Both the position numbers and the translations under genes were made by a program. A model generated the notes under the pieces. The model was not told the DNA's origin. It searched no databases and worked only from the letters and a program-made list of their open reading frames with translations. Below, one piece after another: positions 13,455-13,571 of a DNA stretch of 13,571 nucleotides. This DNA is from Synergistaceae bacterium (GTDB lineage: Bacteria > Synergistota > Synergistia > Synergistales > Aminobacteriaceae). The DNA is taken from NCBI GenBank assembly GCA_031289165.1, contig JAITPZ010000297.1, positions 1-13,571 of the forward strand, written 5' to 3'. Within the stretch, counting starts at the first letter, position 1, and the number at the start of each line of letters is the position of its first letter.

Positions 13455-13571
13455 GTGGCTATCAACTTTGGGGAGATGGTTACAGTGGCGGTTCCGTTGT
13501 CGAACTTCGGTAAAGCGATGGCGGAGCTGTGCATAGAACACATCAAAGCGAGTACCCCTCAGGCGAAAGGG
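13455..13571 (+). pseudogene. Fragment of an ISNCY/IS481-like DDE transposase, runs off the window
   Basis: The plus-strand frame is open from a TAA at 13446-13448 to the window edge. Possible starts are GTG 13455, ATG 13476 and GTG 13485. GTG 13485 has GGGGAG about 9 nt upstream. The segment SNFGKAMAELCIEHIKASTPQAKG resembles the region before the catalytic Glu of ISNCY/IS481-type transposases, which typically reads FGRA-x-ELGI followed by SPQAKGRxER. In those proteins this region lies well inside the catalytic domain, so its place near the start of a frame suggests loss of the N-terminal half. The AT-rich DNA upstream is unlike the GC-rich genes. The match is from memory of the motif, not a search. 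A novel small protein or a true gene start cannot be excluded. Confidence 0.5.

Overview
The window reads as a GC-rich bacterial chromosome segment. It carries one long, tightly packed minus-strand block of housekeeping genes, with AT-rich, mobile-element-like DNA at both ends. The gene set suggests a member of Synergistota or a deep relative of the Firmicutes: the uppS-cdsA-dxr-rseP-ispG order, a Clostridia-type P-loop/Asp23-like protein next to murA, and a type 4 uracil-DNA glycosylase. I lean towards Synergistota, but that is an inference from gene content and style only.

Layout, following minus-strand transcription from right to left. At the far right (about 13455-13571, plus strand) is the start of an open reading frame that looks like a 5'-truncated ISNCY/IS481-type transposase. 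After about 260 bp of AT-rich spacer the block begins. It opens with a ribose-5-phosphate isomerase B fused in frame to uracil phosphoribosyltransferase. Next come a WecA/TagO-type polyprenyl-phosphate GlcNAc-1-phosphate transferase, UDP-GlcNAc 2-epimerase (WecB/MnaA), MurA, an uncharacterised P-loop protein with an Asp23-like C-terminus, family 4 uracil-DNA glycosylase, UppS, CdsA, Dxr, RseP-type site-2 protease and IspG. Several junctions are ATGA or GTGA overlaps, so this is probably one or two translationally coupled transcription units. A clear sigma70-type promoter then precedes a second short unit: ornithine carbamoyltransferase, a small Cys/Gly-rich zinc-ribbon protein and an ADP-ribose pyrophosphatase (Nudix). 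At the left end are a 104-bp inverted-repeat (MITE-like) element and a tRNA-Ala(CGC) gene with its own strong promoter and a Rho-independent terminator.

The main block has a clear theme. Dxr and IspG belong to the MEP isoprenoid pathway, and UppS condenses its product into the C55 lipid carrier. WecA/TagO loads that carrier with GlcNAc-1-P, WecB makes UDP-ManNAc, and MurA commits UDP-GlcNAc to peptidoglycan. CdsA supplies CDP-diacylglycerol for phospholipids, and RseP is a membrane-stress protease. The cluster therefore links lipid-carrier supply to its envelope consumers.

Most of the window is conserved core biology. The points worth a second look are the RpiB-UPRT fusion, the uncharacterised P-loop/Asp23-like protein, the Cys/Gly-tailed zinc ribbon, unusual residues in normally invariant motifs of IspG and Dxr, and the mobile-element remnants on both flanks. 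I did not find a convincing novel defence or mobile system.
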